A stretch of DNA of 6,677 nt, taken from VHBM01 sp052386635 (lineage in GTDB: Archaea; Thermoproteota; Nitrososphaeria; Nitrososphaerales; Nitrosopumilaceae). The stretch is taken from contig JBQTJY010000085.1 in assembly GCA_052386635.1 (NCBI GenBank), positions 1 through 6,677 on the forward strand, in the 5' to 3' direction. Position 1 is the first letter of the stretch. Every line of letters begins with the position of its first letter. The notes below the pieces were generated by a model. The model searched no databases. It had not been told where the DNA came from and saw only the letters and a program-made list of their open reading frames with translations. The translations under genes were made by a program, and so were the position numbers. Shown one piece after another: positions 1 to 4,860 of the stretch.

Positions 1-28
1 CCCCAATTTAAGCTTCACAGATGATGAT

Positions 29-36
29 TTTAAATA
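29..36 (+). promoter_or_regulatory. TATA box of the methionine aminopeptidase gene
   Basis: TTTAAATA lies with its centre about 27 nt before the TTG start at 59. That is the spacing expected if transcription begins at or within a base or two of the start codon. No Shine-Dalgarno-like sequence lies between box and start, so the mRNA is probably leaderless. Bases 1-28 hold no recognisable gene. Confidence 0.55.
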
Positions 37-58
37 ATATTCAAAAACAAACAAACCG

Positions 59-952
59 TTGAAAATTGATGACTATGTTGCAGCTGGAAAAATAGCTGCA
101 GAAGTTCGTGAAAACGCAAGAAAAAAAAATTGGGTTGGCACGTCGCTTTTTGAAATTTGCAACGATGTTGAAAACGAGATTGTAAAGCGCGGTGGCAAAT
201 GTGCATTTCCTGTTAATGCAAGCTTGAATGAAATTGCTGCACACTATACTGCCGAGCCAAATGACCAAAAGACTATCTCAAATACAGACTTGGTAAAAAT
301 AGATCTTGGTGTCCAGATAAATGGCTACATAGCAGATACAGCTGTTACTGTATGCTATGATCCCAAATATGACACTCTAGTACAGGCCGCAGAAGATGCA
401 CTAAAAAGTGCAATGTCAATTATTAAGACAGGCGTCAAGGCAAGCGATGTTGGAAGAACAATAGAAAAGACAGTAAAGCAGTTTGGTTGCAAACCAATCA
501 TAAATCTAAGTGGCCATTCACTTGGCCAATATACAATTCATGCTGGTAAATCAATTCCAAATGTATGGTCTATTGGCTCTTTTTCCTTATCTGATAGCGA
601 GGCCTATGCGTGTGAGCCCTTTGTCACTACAGATAAAGGACTAGGTTTTGTGAGAAATGACAAGACAAAAAACATCTTTGCTCTAGTTTCTAGGAAAAAA
701 ACCAAAAATGATGAGGCAGACAAGTTAGCCGAATACATTTGGACAAATTTCAATATGCTTCCCTTTGCGTTGCGATGGATTGTAAAGGATTGGAGTGAGC
801 AAAAGGCAAGAGAACTACTTGATGTGTTGATTAAAAGAAAAGTCGTACATGTATATCCTGTACTTGTCGAGGCAAGCGGCCAGAGAGTAGCGCAGGCAGA
901 ACATACCTTTATCCCAACAGGAAGCGGGGCAACTATTACTACGCTTTTATAG
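59..952 (+). CDS. map: Methionine aminopeptidase, type II
   Basis: This cytosolic metalloenzyme removes the initiator methionine from new proteins. The 297 residues match the usual length of archaeal type II enzymes. The pita-bread-fold metal ligands are all visible: D82 and D93 (in IDLGVQINGYIADTA), H153 (SGHSLG), E186 (CEPF) and E281 (AEHTF). H62 (AHYT) and H161 are the expected substrate-pocket histidines. The type II-specific helical insertion falls at roughly residues 195-265, rich in Lys, Trp and Leu. The start is TTG: an in-frame stop at 35-37 leaves no upstream ATG, no in-frame ATG occurs in the next several codons, and the N-terminus MKIDDYVAAGKIAAE fits the family. A TATA box 27 nt upstream predicts a leaderless transcript. 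The last 14 bp overlap the end of a small gene on the opposite strand. The assignment is secure; native metal and substrate range cannot be read here. Confidence 0.96.
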   Translation: MKIDDYVAAGKIAAEVRENARKKNWVGTSLFEICNDVENEIVKRGGKCAFPVNASLNEIAAHYTAEPNDQKTISNTDLVKIDLGVQINGYIADTAVTVCYDPKYDTLVQAAEDALKSAMSIIKTGVKASDVGRTIEKTVKQFGCKPIINLSGHSLGQYTIHAGKSIPNVWSIGSFSLSDSEAYACEPFVTTDKGLGFVRNDKTKNIFALVSRKKTKNDEADKLAEYIWTNFNMLPFALRWIVKDWSEQKARELLDVLIKRKVVHVYPVLVEASGQRVAQAEHTFIPTGSGATITTLL

Positions 953-1118
953 ACTCTGCAAAAATTTTTTCGATTATAATTTTTCCTTTACAAGATTGGC
1001 ACTCGCTTGTTTTCTTGAAAAGAAAATCTCCTGCTTTGAATTTTCGCTTTGTCATGTTATTACATGATGTACATATTTCAACCGTATAGGTTTCTTTTTC
1101 TTCTTTTTTTGAGAACAT
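939..1118 (-). CDS. Small zinc-ribbon protein, 59 aa, coupled to the DUF1512 gene
   Basis: The product starts MFSKKEEKETYTVEICTSCN and ends in ESIKA, then TAG. It holds two knuckles, C16-x2-C19 and C40-x2-C43, separated by a basic stretch (MTKRKFKAGDF). This four-cysteine pattern is typical of a zinc ribbon, which suggests a single structural Zn site and nucleic-acid or protein binding. The ATG overlaps the stop of the preceding DUF1512 gene by one base (TAATG on the minus strand), so translation is probably coupled and the two share a transcript. The 3' end runs 14 bp into the convergent methionine aminopeptidase gene. The paired CxxC motifs, the coupling and the absence of other gene content in this stretch support a real gene. 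The exact role is unknown; a subunit or adaptor for the DUF1512 protein is inference. Confidence 0.8.
   Translation of the reverse strand: MFSKKEEKETYTVEICTSCNNMTKRKFKAGDFLFKKTSECQSCKGKIIIEKIFAESIKA
965..989 (+). terminator. T-rich terminator of the methionine aminopeptidase gene
   Basis: A run of six T (965-970), then five T (980-984) and a further TTT, begins 12 nt after the map stop. Archaeal RNA polymerase terminates at such T-tracts without needing a hairpin. The tract lies inside the opposing zinc-ribbon gene, where it is read as Lys/Ile codons. Confidence 0.4.
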
Positions 1119-2239
1119 TATTGTGAAACTCCCAGTGTGTTTCCCACTCCTACAACAAGTATTGATTGTCCCGGTTTTGTGTGTTCAGTAATCATTTCAT
1201 AAAGTTGAGATCTTGTCTCATCTGCCTTGTCTGCAATTTCTTTTGTCATAGTAGTAATCGCCTCTTTTACTGATTGTTTTATTACAATTGCAAAAATCGG
1301 TATATTGTTTTTTGTTGCAATTTCTTCAATTTGAAATCTGTCAGTTCCAATTCCACCAATTGCTGCACCAAAGCCTTGAGCAACTGTAGCAGAGTCTTCA
1401 CCCTCTAGCTTTACTGCAGCATCAATCATTATTATTGCGTCTGGTTTGTGTTGTGATACGATATGCTCAACAGCATCCCCTGGTCTTCCAACAGTAGCTA
1501 ATGGACCCTCTGCCTTTAGCAAGTACAATTTTCTTCCCTCATGTTCTTTCTGGCTCCAAACGGTTTCAAAAACAACCTTATGCTTTTCTGTCCCAAGCAT
1601 CATTTTTCCAACAACCATTGGCCCTATTCCATCACCAATTGGTTGACCGTGTTTTAATGCAGAAATTGCTTCTTTTAGTGCATCTGCCTCTTCCATGATA
1701 AATGGCAACATCATCTGTAGTGGCAAAATTAGCGGATAGTTGTTTTGTTTTTTTGCGGTAAGAAACAGATGGTTTACAATTTTGTAGAGAAGTTGAAGTG
1801 TTGTAGCAACCTCAAGTAAGTTTTGTACTTTGGTTATCTCCAGAGCATCAATGTCAGAAAATATTGCCTTTACTTGCGCTCTCGTATACTCCTCACGTGA
1901 GCGCATGATGTGTCTTACCTTTGGTATGATTCCATTTGGATCCATATCCACAGGCATTATTGTAAAATAACTTATGAACCGGTCTAGCTTTTTAGTCGGA
2001 TCAGATTTTGGATTTAGTTCTTTTTTGATATAATCGATTAGCTCTTTTCTTGATTCTTCTTTTAGTTGTTTTAGCTTTTCAATGTTTTTTTTGATATCAC
2101 CTGATGTTATCTGTAATTGTATTCTTTGGCCATAAAACATGAAAATAACAATAGGCACAATCCAGATCAACCAAAGTATTGGATTTGTGTCATCACCAAG
2201 ACCAAAAATTTGATCAACATCAAAATTTGCAAAATCCAT
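1118..2239 (-). CDS. DUF1512-family archaeal membrane-anchored protein
   Basis: The protein has 373 residues, the length typical of archaeal DUF1512 proteins, whose function is not established. One membrane segment spans about residues 21-37 (LWLIWIVPIVIFMFYG). A charged helical stretch follows at 47-75. A middle helical part (105-195) includes the PVDMDPNGIIPK motif near 96-107. The C-terminal half is glycine-rich alpha/beta: PIGDGIGPMVVGKM (200-213), GPLATVGRPGDAVEH (245-259), KPDAIIMIDAAVKLEGE (265-281), GAAIGGIGTDRFQIEEIA (291-308), IPIFAIVIK (313-321) and SILVVGVGNTLG (359-370). By eye these resemble motifs of the HybD/GPR peptidase fold, but with the GxGN strand last instead of first. 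ATG start with a TATA box 26 nt upstream predicts a leaderless mRNA. The gene is followed by the overlapping zinc-ribbon gene. Family call fairly confident; biochemical role unknown. Confidence 0.85.
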   Translation of the reverse strand: MDFANFDVDQIFGLGDDTNPILWLIWIVPIVIFMFYGQRIQLQITSGDIKKNIEKLKQLKEESRKELIDYIKKELNPKSDPTKKLDRFISYFTIMPVDMDPNGIIPKVRHIMRSREEYTRAQVKAIFSDIDALEITKVQNLLEVATTLQLLYKIVNHLFLTAKKQNNYPLILPLQMMLPFIMEEADALKEAISALKHGQPIGDGIGPMVVGKMMLGTEKHKVVFETVWSQKEHEGRKLYLLKAEGPLATVGRPGDAVEHIVSQHKPDAIIMIDAAVKLEGEDSATVAQGFGAAIGGIGTDRFQIEEIATKNNIPIFAIVIKQSVKEAITTMTKEIADKADETRSQLYEMITEHTKPGQSILVVGVGNTLGVSQ

Positions 2240-2260
2240 TAGACAGACCGTTGGAATTTC

Positions 2261-2270
2261 TAAATTAAAT
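2261..2270 (-). promoter_or_regulatory. TATA box of the DUF1512/zinc-ribbon operon
   Basis: On the minus strand this reads ATTTAATTTA. Its centre is about 26 nt before the ATG at 2239, the spacing expected for a leaderless archaeal transcript. No ribosome-binding site is visible between it and the start. Confidence 0.55.
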
Positions 2271-2282
2271 CATTCGTTATTT

Positions 2283-2326
2283 CTTGGCTTGCAAGTACGA
2301 TTTGTTACGAACAAGTGTCTGCCAAG
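2283..2326. repeat. Nested inverted repeats between the two divergent promoters
   Basis: Outer arms CTTGGC (2283-2288) and GCCAAG (2321-2326) enclose the 8-bp palindrome CTTGCAAG (2288-2295) and the short hairpin TTGTT-ACG-AACAA (2302-2314). The block lies 13 bp beyond the minus-strand TATA box and 29 bp before the stronger TBP TATA candidate. It could be an operator serving either gene or a chance arrangement in AT-rich DNA. Confidence 0.35.
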
Positions 2327-2355
2327 GTAGAATATCAAAAAATTGTACTGCATAG

Positions 2356-2365
2356 TAAATATTTA
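2356..2365 (+). promoter_or_regulatory. Candidate TATA box of the TBP gene
   Basis: TAAATATTTA is the strongest TATA-like sequence before the TBP start, but its centre is about 47 nt upstream. It would therefore give a 5' leader of roughly 20 nt, unlike most neighbours. A weaker match, TTATAG at 2379-2384, sits at the leaderless spacing of about 26 nt. The sequence alone does not decide between them. Confidence 0.45.
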
Positions 2366-2407
2366 GTGAGTGGTTTTGTTATAGTCGACTGAGACTAGCT
2401 AGAGAAT

Positions 2408-2968
2408 ATGCCTCAAACTAAACCTGTTGTAAGCATTGAAAATGTAGTAGCGTCTGCCTCTGTCGACCAGAAGATGGACCTAAATGAAATTACACGTACA
2501 TTTCCTGATGTTGAATATCATCCAGATCAATTTCCAGGTCTTGTCTTTAGATTAAAGAGCCCAAAAACGGCTACACTAATTTTCACATCAGGCAAGATGG
2601 TCTGCACTGGTGCAAAATCAGAAGAGATGTCAAGAAAGGCAGTACAGACAGTTGTTCAGAGACTAAGAAAGGGCGGAATTAAGATAAAAAAAGATGCAGT
2701 TGTAGAAATACAAAACATTGTAGCATCGATTAATCTTGGTGGAAAGATACACCTTGAGCAAGCGGCAAGAACTTTGCCAAGAAGCATGTATGAACCTGAA
2801 CAATTCCCAGGACTGATACACAGAATGCTTGATCCAAAAACGGTAATCTTGTTATTTTCCTCAGGAAAGCTAGTCTGTACTGGTGCAAAAAAGGAGCCAG
2901 ATGTTTATAGATCTGTTAATAATCTTCATGCGCTTTTAGAAGAAAAAAACTTGATGATTTACGAGTAA
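2408..2968 (+). CDS. tbp: TATA-box-binding protein (TBP)
   Basis: This is the general transcription factor that binds and bends the TATA box and recruits TFB and RNA polymerase. At 186 residues it has the usual archaeal length and consists of the two saddle repeats, about residues 8-92 and 98-182, with almost no extra N-terminal region. The repeats align with each other: QFPGLVFRL / QFPGLIHRM, and LIFTSGKMVCTGAK / LLFSSGKLVCTGAK. The four DNA-intercalating phenylalanines are present, F42 and F59 in repeat 1 and F133 and F150 in repeat 2. The short C-terminus ends EEKNLMIYE, without the longer acidic tail of some archaeal TBPs. The ATG at 2408 fits the start of the fold. The gene is divergent from the DUF1512 operon and converges on the tRNA-binding gene 2 bp away. 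Nitrososphaerota can carry more than one TBP; whether this is the main copy cannot be judged. Confidence 0.97.
   Translation: MPQTKPVVSIENVVASASVDQKMDLNEITRTFPDVEYHPDQFPGLVFRLKSPKTATLIFTSGKMVCTGAKSEEMSRKAVQTVVQRLRKGGIKIKKDAVVEIQNIVASINLGGKIHLEQAARTLPRSMYEPEQFPGLIHRMLDPKTVILLFSSGKLVCTGAKKEPDVYRSVNNLHALLEEKNLMIYE
2943..2949 (-). terminator. T7 terminator of the tRNA-binding gene, inside TBP
   Basis: Seven A on the plus strand give a T7 tract on the minus strand, 21 nt past the stop of the tRNA-binding gene. It overlaps Lys codons at the end of the convergent TBP gene. Confidence 0.4.
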
Positions 2969-2970
2969 GG

Positions 2971-3294
2971 CTATTTTATTTTTGTTCCAAGCGGCACATC
3001 GTCAATAACTGTAAGCCAAAATGGTTTGTCATTTACATCTGCTGCAAGAAGCATCGCGTTTGATTCAATGCCTGCAATTTTTTTGGCTTCAAGATTAATT
3101 ACAGCGACGACAGTTTTCCCTACAAGATCTTCTGGTTGATAAAAGTCTGCACCGCCAATTATTAGATCACGTTTTTCTGAACCAATATCAATAACACCTT
3201 TTACTATCTTTGTTTTTCCTGGAATTTTTTCTACTGATATGATTTTGGCTATGCGTATGTCCAATTTTGCAAAGTCATCATAAGTTATTGACAT
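2971..3294 (-). CDS. tRNA-binding OB-fold protein (MetRS C-terminal / EMAP-II-like)
   Basis: The 107 residues form one complete tRNA-binding domain of the Arc1p/EMAP-II/CsaA class. Typical features are FAKLDIRIAKI (8-18), the sheet with EKRDLIIGGADFYQPEDLVGK (40-60), the conserved VINLEAKKIAGIESNAMLLAA (65-85) and the closing DVPLGTKIK. The EDLVGK...NLEAKKIAGIES pattern is closer to the C-terminal dimerisation domain of bacterial methionyl-tRNA synthetase than to CsaA. Several archaea encode this domain as a stand-alone protein, often named MetRS beta subunit, which may assist tRNA binding by MetRS in trans. No MetRS gene is in the window, so the partner is inferred. ATG start, with a TATA-like box 24 nt upstream, predicts a leaderless mRNA. 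It is convergent with TBP, the stops being 2 bp apart. Confidence 0.88.
   Translation of the reverse strand: MSITYDDFAKLDIRIAKIISVEKIPGKTKIVKGVIDIGSEKRDLIIGGADFYQPEDLVGKTVVAVINLEAKKIAGIESNAMLLAADVNDKPFWLTVIDDVPLGTKIK
2974..2983 (+). terminator. T-rich terminator of TBP
   Basis: TTTTATTTTT starts 5 nt after the TBP stop, inside the last codons of the opposing tRNA-binding gene. It is a good archaeal T-tract terminator, so each gene of this convergent pair appears to carry the other's terminator. Confidence 0.45.
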
Positions 3295-3313
3295 AAAAAC
3301 AGTTTATTTGTCC

Positions 3314-3322
3314 ATTTAAAAT
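3314..3322 (-). promoter_or_regulatory. TATA box of the tRNA-binding protein gene
   Basis: The minus strand reads ATTTTAAAT, centred about 24 nt before the ATG at 3294, again the leaderless spacing. It lies in the 49-bp gap behind the preceding minus-strand gene, so this gene probably has its own promoter and is not read only from upstream. Confidence 0.5.
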
Positions 3323-3331
3323 TAATTTCGC

Positions 3332-3337
3332 AAAAAA
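3332..3337 (-). terminator. T6 terminator of the 96-aa gene
   Basis: A minus-strand T6 tract begins 7 nt after the stop of the 96-residue gene and just upstream of the next gene's TATA box, which separates the two minus-strand transcription units. Confidence 0.35.
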
Positions 3338-3343
3338 CAACGA

Positions 3344-3634
3344 CTATGACAGATCGATTTTTGAAAGATTGTTTCTTATTTCCTGTGCATAATTTTCAGT
3401 GATTTGATGTATTTCATCAAAAATGCCTGGCTCTAGATTTATGCCGTAAAGTGTAGTTACAATTCCTGCCAAATATCCATTCAAAAAACCAATTATCTCG
3501 CCATAGATAAAATCAGCATGATTTTGATAATTCATAGTTGTTTTATCAAATGGCTTTTCCTTGACTCTTTTTAGAATTATTGGCAATATTTCTGAAATTT
3601 TTTTTGATATTGTTACTCGAAGGTATTCATCCAA
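3344..3634 (-). CDS. Hypothetical 96-aa helical protein
   Basis: I do not recognise this protein. It is a small, probably all-helical protein of 96 residues. A charged N-terminal helix (SKKISEILPIILKRVKEK, 10-27) is followed by a moderately hydrophobic segment with regularly spaced glycines (FIYGEIIGFLNGYLAGIVTTLYG, about 42-64) and a polar C-terminal helix (FDEIHQITENYAQEIRNNLSK, about 72-92). There are no cysteines, no signal peptide and no clear membrane helix; the central segment looks more like a helix-packing core. The start is TTG at 3634. The ATG overlapping it at 3630 is out of frame, and the first in-frame ATG is residue 34, inside the structured region. A TATA-like box 29 nt upstream supports the TTG start with a leader of only a few nt. 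The gene has its own T-tract terminator and is divergent from the DUF4443-like gene. Being a real gene is likely; function is unknown. Confidence 0.7.
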   Translation of the reverse strand: MDEYLRVTISKKISEILPIILKRVKEKPFDKTTMNYQNHADFIYGEIIGFLNGYLAGIVTTLYGINLEPGIFDEIHQITENYAQEIRNNLSKIDLS

Positions 3635-3658
3635 GGGTATATGTTAAATTCAGATAAG

Positions 3659-3667
3659 TAAATATTT
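3659..3667. promoter_or_regulatory. TATA-like box in the divergent region, possibly shared
   Basis: TAAATATTT on plus is AAATATTTA on minus, so it is nearly symmetrical. On the minus strand it lies about 29 nt before the TTG start of the 96-aa gene. On the plus strand it lies about 56 nt before the ATG of the DUF4443-like gene, which would give a leader near 30 nt. No better box occurs at leaderless spacing before 3719, so it may serve both directions. Confidence 0.4.
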
Positions 3668-3718
3668 TTGCGTAAAAATCAAACTATCTTTTTGCTAGTT
3701 TTACAAAGATAAAATAGA

Positions 3719-4369
3719 ATGAAAGTGTGTTTAACCACATTGCAACAACATATCAAAACTTTGCAAAACATTGTTACACGAAAAGGCTCAAGTAAGGTCT
3801 TAACTTTTAGTGCACCACATGTTTTCATGGCCTTGCAATTTTTGTCAAGGCAAAAATATGTCAGTCGCGCAATATTTTGTAATGAATTACATTTGGGCGA
3901 GGGATCAATCAAAACACTCATCTCTCATCTAAAAGAGGCAGGACTGGTAGAATCAATCAAGGCTGGAACAGTACTTACCAAAAAAGGTAGCATGTTTGTG
4001 AAAAAATTTCTTGAAATTATGTCCTCAGAATGTACTGTGAAAAAATGTGAAATTGCTCCTGCACGGCATAATCACGCTATCATATTAAAAAAATATTCAA
4101 AAGCAGTAGGAAATGGAATGCAACAACGTGACTATGCTATATTATACGGTGCTGTGGGTGCTACAACGCTAGTTTACAAAAATAATCAGTTTGTGTTTCC
4201 TACTGGAAAATCGGATATGCAATTTGATGATCGTGTAACTATGAATAATTTGGTAAAAAAACTTGTTCCACAAGAAGGCGAGGTGGTCATAATTGCCTCC
4301 GCAGATGAACCATTTGTTGCAAAAATTTCAGCCATAAATTCTGCTTTATGGACTCTAGCTACACATTAA
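3719..4369 (+). CDS. DUF4443-type winged-helix protein, probable transcriptional regulator
   Basis: The 216 residues divide into two parts. Residues about 33-100 form a winged helix-turn-helix: HVFMALQFLSRQ, then GEGSIKTLISHLKEAGLVES (recognition region), then the wing and TKKG. The LGEGSIKTLISHL motif matches the CggR-like N-terminal HTH found in archaeal DUF4443 proteins. Residues about 117-213 form the C-terminal domain, with HNHAIILKK, the family-like GMQQRDYAILYGAVGATTLVYKNNQFVFP, and EGEVVIIASAD, which may be a ligand-sensing alpha/beta domain. C104 or C110 and the N-terminal C4 are not arranged as a metal site. The ATG at 3719 adds about 30 polar residues before the HTH; no other ATG is better. 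The gene stands alone and is divergent from the 96-aa gene, which could be its target (inference). The family assignment is from remembered motif similarity; the ligand and regulon are unknown. Confidence 0.78.
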   Translation: MKVCLTTLQQHIKTLQNIVTRKGSSKVLTFSAPHVFMALQFLSRQKYVSRAIFCNELHLGEGSIKTLISHLKEAGLVESIKAGTVLTKKGSMFVKKFLEIMSSECTVKKCEIAPARHNHAIILKKYSKAVGNGMQQRDYAILYGAVGATTLVYKNNQFVFPTGKSDMQFDDRVTMNNLVKKLVPQEGEVVIIASADEPFVAKISAINSALWTLATH

Positions 4370-4413
4370 AGAAGTTAGATAAATCGTAGCATATCAAAAC
4401 AAAAGAAAACTCC

Positions 4414-4421
4414 ATATTTTA
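4414..4421 (+). promoter_or_regulatory. TATA box of the SRPBCC-glycosyltransferase operon
   Basis: ATATTTTA is centred about 24 nt before the ATG at 4441. It lies in a 71-bp gap with no other signal and predicts a leaderless mRNA covering both downstream genes. Confidence 0.45.
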
Positions 4422-4440
4422 GCATCAAAAAATTGTCCAT

Positions 4441-4857
4441 ATGGCAGTAATTCAGTCGTCAATACGTATCAACGCTTCCATTGATAAAGTATGGAGTATC
4501 ATTTCTGATTTAGATAATGAACCAAAGTTTTGGAAAGGAACAAAAGAAATCAGAAACATCTCAAAGGAAGAAAACAAAGTAACAAGAGAGATAACAATTG
4601 CGTTTAAGGATTCAAAATGCATGCAGGAAGTAATTTTGGAACCAAAAAGAAAGATTCAAGCAACATTCACTAAAGGAATCATAGATGGAACAAAGACAAT
4701 AGAGCTAATTCCAGTAGAAGATACAACTGAAGTCGAAGTTACATGGGACATAAAACTGTCAGGGCTGATGGGTATGTTTACTGGCATGGTAAAAAAACAT
4801 ATCAAAAATGGAACAGACCAGGCACTTGAAAGCATAAAGCAAGAAGTAGAGCGATAG
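4441..4857 (+). CDS. SRPBCC (START/Bet v1-like) ligand-binding protein
   Basis: The 138 residues have the layout of the polyketide-cyclase/SRPBCC superfamily. A first strand (AVIQSSIRINAS) leads into the diagnostic helix pair IDKVWSIISDLDNEPKFWKG (14-33). A run of beta strands follows (VTREITIAF, QEVILEPKRKIQATF, TKTIELIPVEDTTEVEVTWDIKL). The long C-terminal helix spans about 112-138 (MFTGMVKKHIKNGTDQALESIKQEVE). Such proteins enclose hydrophobic ligands such as lipids, isoprenoids or polyketides in a deep cavity; a few are enzymes. No catalytic residue can be singled out here. The stop lies 3 nt before the glycosyltransferase start, so the two are almost certainly co-transcribed. This suggests the protein binds or presents a lipid-like substrate or product for that enzyme (inference). 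The ATG is preceded by a TATA box at leaderless spacing. Confidence 0.85.
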   Translation: MAVIQSSIRINASIDKVWSIISDLDNEPKFWKGTKEIRNISKEENKVTREITIAFKDSKCMQEVILEPKRKIQATFTKGIIDGTKTIELIPVEDTTEVEVTWDIKLSGLMGMFTGMVKKHIKNGTDQALESIKQEVER

Positions 4858-4860
4858 TTT

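Noticed and set aside
41..268. 75-codon minus-strand open frame across the start of the methionine aminopeptidase gene
   Set aside because: It lies antisense to a confidently identified gene and its promoter, has a low-complexity Phe/Ser/Cys-rich product and no domain resemblance.
1446..1698. Two overlapping plus-strand frames of about 65 codons
   Set aside because: Both are antisense to the conserved C-terminal half of the DUF1512 gene and have no recognisable motifs; they are shadows.
2408..2968. Internal repeat within the TBP gene
   Set aside because: The two halves are the ancient TBP saddle duplication at protein level, not a recent DNA repeat.
3628..3630. ATG on the minus strand as alternative start of the 96-aa gene
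   Set aside because: It is out of frame with the long reading frame; only the overlapping TTG is in frame.
3679..3921. 80-codon minus-strand frame with six or more cysteines
   Set aside because: It is antisense to the winged-helix gene. The cysteines are scattered and not in CxxC pairs, and no promoter or homology supports it.
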